The notes under the pieces were generated by a model. It did no database searches. It saw only the letters and a program-made list of their open reading frames with translations, and was not told the origin of the DNA. A DNA stretch of 8,680 nt from Planctomycetota bacterium. GTDB taxonomy: Bacteria > Planctomycetota > Phycisphaerae > Sedimentisphaerales > Anaerohalosphaeraceae. Positions 6,535 to 8,680 of the stretch are shown piece by piece (position 1 is the stretch's first letter; each line of letters begins with the position of its first letter). The translations under genes were made by a program, and so were the position numbers. Location: contig DAOVVQ010000163.1 of assembly GCA_030637065.1 (NCBI GenBank), positions 1-8,680 of the forward strand, written 5' to 3'.

Positions 6535-7947
6535 TCAGTCTTTTGGCAGCCATCGCGCCATTTCCTGTTTTATTGCCCTATATTCGGGCCGATCCGCGAG
6601 ATTGTTATATTCGTTGTGGTCGGCTTGATGATCGTAGAGTTCCTCATCGCCATTGGCATAGCGGATATATCGCCATCGCTCGCTGCGGACCGCGTGGCTG
6701 CCTTCGGTATGGGTCGTGATCGCGGAGTGGTTCCATTTAGCGGCTGGGTCGCGGAGCAGCGGGACAATGCTGACTCCCTCGTTTTCAATCCTGGCGGGCA
6801 GCCCGCAGAGTTCCAGCAGCGTCGGATAGATAGACATTAAATCTACCGGTCTGGAGCAGCGGCTGTTGGGTTTTGTGATGCCATCGGCAACAACGATGAG
6901 TGGAACCCGCGTCGCCCTCTCCCAGAGCGAGCGTTTGGCCATTCGCTGTTTTTCGCCGAAGTGGTATCCGTGGTCCGACCAGAATACGATAATGGTATTG
7001 TCGGCATAGCGGCTTTCGTCGAGCGACGTCATCAGCCCACCGATCAGTGTATCGGCATGGGCGATGCTGGCGAGATATCCTCGCACAGCGGGGCGAAGTT
7101 CATCACACTCGACGACCATCTTGAATTTCTCATCCACTCCGGCCTGGGCGATATCGGCTGCGGCGGGCGGGAGGTCTTCGATGTCGTCTTTCGGGGCCTG
7201 CGGCAGCGCGACATCCTCCGGATATTGGTCGAAGTATTTGGCGGGCGCGTAAAAGGGCAGGTGCGGCTGAAACAGTCCGACCGCTAAGAAAAACGGTTTT
7301 TCGTGTTTTTGCCCGAGAAAATCCATCGCCCACTTTACGGTTTGGCCGTCGCCCATTTCGTAATCATCCTTTTGGAACGGTCCCCAGTCCCAACTGCCGT
7401 TTGGGTGCTTGGGCATATCGGAGAAATACTCCCGGTCCAGACCAAGGTAACTAACGTGCTCGGCCTGGGTTCCCTGATCCTCAACCAGGTCGAAATACTC
7501 ATGCCACTGGTCCTTGGGGTTAAAGCCCTTGGGTGTGTGATGATAGATCTTGCCTCCGCCGGCTACGTGGTAGCCGTTATTCTTGAAATGCCGCGGCAGT
7601 GACACCCAGCCGGGCATTTCCTTAGCCCAAACGCCATTGTTATTGTAGATGCCCGTTGTCCCCGGACGAAGCCCGGTCATGATCGCCGTTCGGCAGGGAT
7701 TGCACAGCGGCGCCGGGCAATGCGCATTAGTAAACAAAACGCCCCGCTGTGCCAGCCGGTCGATGTTGGGCGTCTTGATATCCGACCTTCCGCCCAGACA
7801 GGCGACCCAGTCGTTCATATCGTCGGCACAAAGAAAGAGGACATTGGGGCGTTTATTTGCGATACGGGAGCGAAGGGTCTTATTCGAGAGCAGATAGCCG
7901 CTGGCTCCCACCGCCAGAGATCGCTTCAAGAAATCACGTCTGTTCAT
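6535..7947 (-). CDS. Tat-exported type I sulfatase with CNPCR modification motif
   Basis: 470 residues. The signal begins at the very N-terminus with NRRDFLKRSLAVGASGYLL (2-20), a good twin-arginine motif. The catalytic domain starts at KRPNVLFLCADDM (32-44; Asp42, Asp43). The formylglycine site is Cys82 in CNPCR (82-86), followed by TAIMTG, with Cys rather than the usual Ser or Ala at the fourth position. Lys133 and His136 lie in GGKIYHH, His229 in FQPHLPF, Asp325-His326 in SDHGYHFGE and Lys338 or nearby in MAKRSLW. RVPLIVVADG (348-357), the PTLLELCGLP segment (375-384) and the ELYDH...NEYNNLAD end (436-452) complete the fold. A full set of active-site residues suggests an active enzyme. The GGAG RBS spaced 6 nt from ATG, 10 nt after the preceding stop, fixes the start. 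Overall style is close to iduronate-2-sulfatase-like enzymes; substrate unknown. Confidence 0.9.
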   Translation of the reverse strand: MNRRDFLKRSLAVGASGYLLSNKTLRSRIANKRPNVLFLCADDMNDWVACLGGRSDIKTPNIDRLAQRGVLFTNAHCPAPLCNPCRTAIMTGLRPGTTGIYNNNGVWAKEMPGWVSLPRHFKNNGYHVAGGGKIYHHTPKGFNPKDQWHEYFDLVEDQGTQAEHVSYLGLDREYFSDMPKHPNGSWDWGPFQKDDYEMGDGQTVKWAMDFLGQKHEKPFFLAVGLFQPHLPFYAPAKYFDQYPEDVALPQAPKDDIEDLPPAAADIAQAGVDEKFKMVVECDELRPAVRGYLASIAHADTLIGGLMTSLDESRYADNTIIVFWSDHGYHFGEKQRMAKRSLWERATRVPLIVVADGITKPNSRCSRPVDLMSIYPTLLELCGLPARIENEGVSIVPLLRDPAAKWNHSAITTHTEGSHAVRSERWRYIRYANGDEELYDHQADHNEYNNLADRPEYRAIKQEMARWLPKD

Positions 7948-7953
7948 ATCATA

Positions 7954-7957
7954 CTCC
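7954..7957 (-). promoter_or_regulatory. Strong ribosome binding site of the 470-aa sulfatase
   Basis: On the minus strand the sequence reads TAA-GGAG-TATGAT-ATG: the Shine-Dalgarno core GGAG (7957-7954) directly follows the stop codon of the upstream sulfatase (7960-7958) and lies 6 nt before the ATG at 7947. It is the best-matching RBS among the minus-strand genes and supports translation within a single transcript. Confidence 0.75.
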
Positions 7958-8680
7958 TTATGTTGGCGGCAAAACCGCTTTCCAGCCCATTTTCAAGACG
8001 TTACCAAGCTTGCTTATTATGTCCTTGTACTCCGGATTGTCTGCGATATTCGTCATTTCGTCGACATCTTGTGAATGATCGTACAACTCACGCGCCAAGA
8101 CATTGCCCGTATCCCATTGTCGCCATTCGACATATCGATATCGCCCGGTGCGTACCGCGTAGCCCATGATGTCGCCATGGCCCTTATGCCGGTTGTCCTT
8201 GAAGTCGCGCGGATACTGGCTGAATGCCGCCCGCTTCCACGGCTGAGCCGGATCCTTGAATAACGGCAGCATACTGACGCCTTCCAGGCCGTCCGGCACG
8301 GGCAAACCGCAGGCCTCGACGAGCGTAGGATACACATCAACGAACTCGACCAGCGCCTGGCATACCGCACCGGCGCCGGGTTGTCCGGGGACCGACAGTA
8401 TCAACGGAGAACGGGTCGAAAGCTCGTAGTTGTTCGCCTTCGCCCACAATCCCTGCTCGCCCAGATGAAATCCATGATCCCCCCAAAGGATAACTACGGT
8501 ATCTTCTCTCAATTCAAGGCGCTCCAGTTCGTCCAGCAGCCGCCCGGCAAGAGCATCGACGTAGCTGACACAGGCGTAGTATCCATGGCGCAACTCGGCG
8601 ACTTTCTCCTTCGAAAGCGATCCATCCTCGGGAATGTCTCTGTATCCCTCCAGTTCCTTCCAACTCCGCACAGCCAGTTC
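7958..8680 (-). CDS. Iduronate-2-sulfatase-like type I sulfatase, C-terminal part (5' end beyond window)
   Basis: 240 codons are visible and the frame is open through the right edge, starting ELAVRSWKELEGYR. An internal GTG at 8671 is not a credible start, because the N-terminal half of the sulfatase domain, including the Cys-x-Pro-x-Arg site, would be lost; that half should lie beyond 8680. Visible parts are RHGYYACVSYVDA (31-43 of the fragment), the metal and active-site segment GDHGFHLGEQGLWAK (67-81, with Asp68, His69 and Lys81), the SPLILSVPG strand, the PTLVEACGLP helix and the C-terminal subdomain (MGYAVRTGRYRYVEW, ELYDHSQD...MTNIADNPEY). It resembles the 501-aa sulfatase throughout, including an identical 13-residue stretch, so the two are likely paralogues from a duplication. 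Whether it has a Tat signal and an intact modification site cannot be seen. It is followed after 10 nt by the next sulfatase. Confidence 0.88.
   Translation of the reverse strand, partial: ELAVRSWKELEGYRDIPEDGSLSKEKVAELRHGYYACVSYVDALAGRLLDELERLELREDTVVILWGDHGFHLGEQGLWAKANNYELSTRSPLILSVPGQPGAGAVCQALVEFVDVYPTLVEACGLPVPDGLEGVSMLPLFKDPAQPWKRAAFSQYPRDFKDNRHKGHGDIMGYAVRTGRYRYVEWRQWDTGNVLARELYDHSQDVDEMTNIADNPEYKDIISKLGNVLKMGWKAVLPPT

Larger units (their letters stand above)
2252..8680 (-). other. Predicted sulfatase-sialidase operon (5' end outside window)
   Basis: Five genes share the minus strand with gaps of 10 nt (7948-7957), 37 nt (6498-6534) and 20 nt (4984-5003), then a 4-nt overlap at 3478-3481. 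None of the gaps has room for a convincing promoter or terminator. Four genes encode sulfatases and the last a sialidase-like glycosidase, which supports one transcript for removal of several groups from one sulfated glycan. The promoter and any regulator must lie beyond 8680. No transporter, SusC/D-like pair, sigma/anti-sigma pair or sulfatase-maturing enzyme is visible here. Confidence 0.8.

Noticed and set aside
6355..6840. 161-codon plus-strand open frame spanning the junction of two sulfatase genes.
   Set aside because: It lies antisense to two well-supported sulfatases, shows no family features, and has no convincing RBS.
7720..8169. 149-codon plus-strand open frame antisense to the sulfatase junction near 7950.
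   Set aside because: The opposite strand encodes conserved sulfatase sequence across its whole length; no motif or RBS supports it.

Overview
The window reads as a bacterial glycan-degradation locus, most likely from the PVC group and probably a Planctomycetota (Phycisphaerae-like) genome. This is inferred from three things: a dense cluster of Tat-exported type I sulfatases, a secreted protein that opens with a planctomycete-style dockerin-like duplication (Cys-Pro...Asp-x-x-x-Asp...Asp-Phe...Trp-Leu), and an intergenic region built of short GC-rich palindromes. Lentisphaerota or Kiritimatiellota cannot be excluded. No rRNA or other taxonomic marker is present.

Layout. Positions 1-104 are a leader with a convincing sigma70-type promoter (TTGATT, 16 nt, TATAAT). 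Positions 105-1877 (+) encode a secreted 590-residue BspA/DUF285 surface protein with a signal peptide, a dockerin-like pair, a PKD-like segment and 14 repeat units of 25 residues. Positions 1878-2251 are non-coding: two converging transcription units meet here, and the stretch holds several small palindromes plus a 32-nt tandem direct repeat. From 2252 to the right edge everything is on the minus strand and closely packed. In transcription order the genes are a 5'-truncated sulfatase (7958-8680, running off the window), a 470-aa sulfatase, a 497-aa sulfatase, a 501-aa sulfatase and, last, a 409-aa BNR-repeat sialidase-like glycosidase. Gaps are 10, 37 and 20 nt, then a 4-nt ATGA overlap, so this is almost certainly one operon whose promoter lies outside the window.

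How the genes may work together. All three complete sulfatases carry twin-arginine signals and a Cys-x-Pro-x-Arg formylglycine site. They would be matured and folded in the cytoplasm, then exported to strip different sulfate esters from a complex glycan. The sialidase-like enzyme has a Sec-type signal and would remove a terminal acidic sugar. The glycan (mucin-like, animal or algal sulfated polysaccharide) cannot be read from sequence. The operon lacks a transporter, regulator or sulfatase-maturing enzyme within the window. The DUF285 protein is on the opposite strand under its own promoter, and any link to glycan use is only positional.

The most useful oddities are active-site substitutions in the sulfatases: no His after the Gly-Lys motif in the 501-aa enzyme, Pro in place of an expected His within a 7-base homopolymer in the 497-aa enzyme, and a Cys-Asn-Pro-Cys-Arg modification motif in the 470-aa enzyme. 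Others are the DNA-level duplications in the DUF285 repeat array and the palindrome mosaic between the convergent units. I see no clear sign of a wholly new system.
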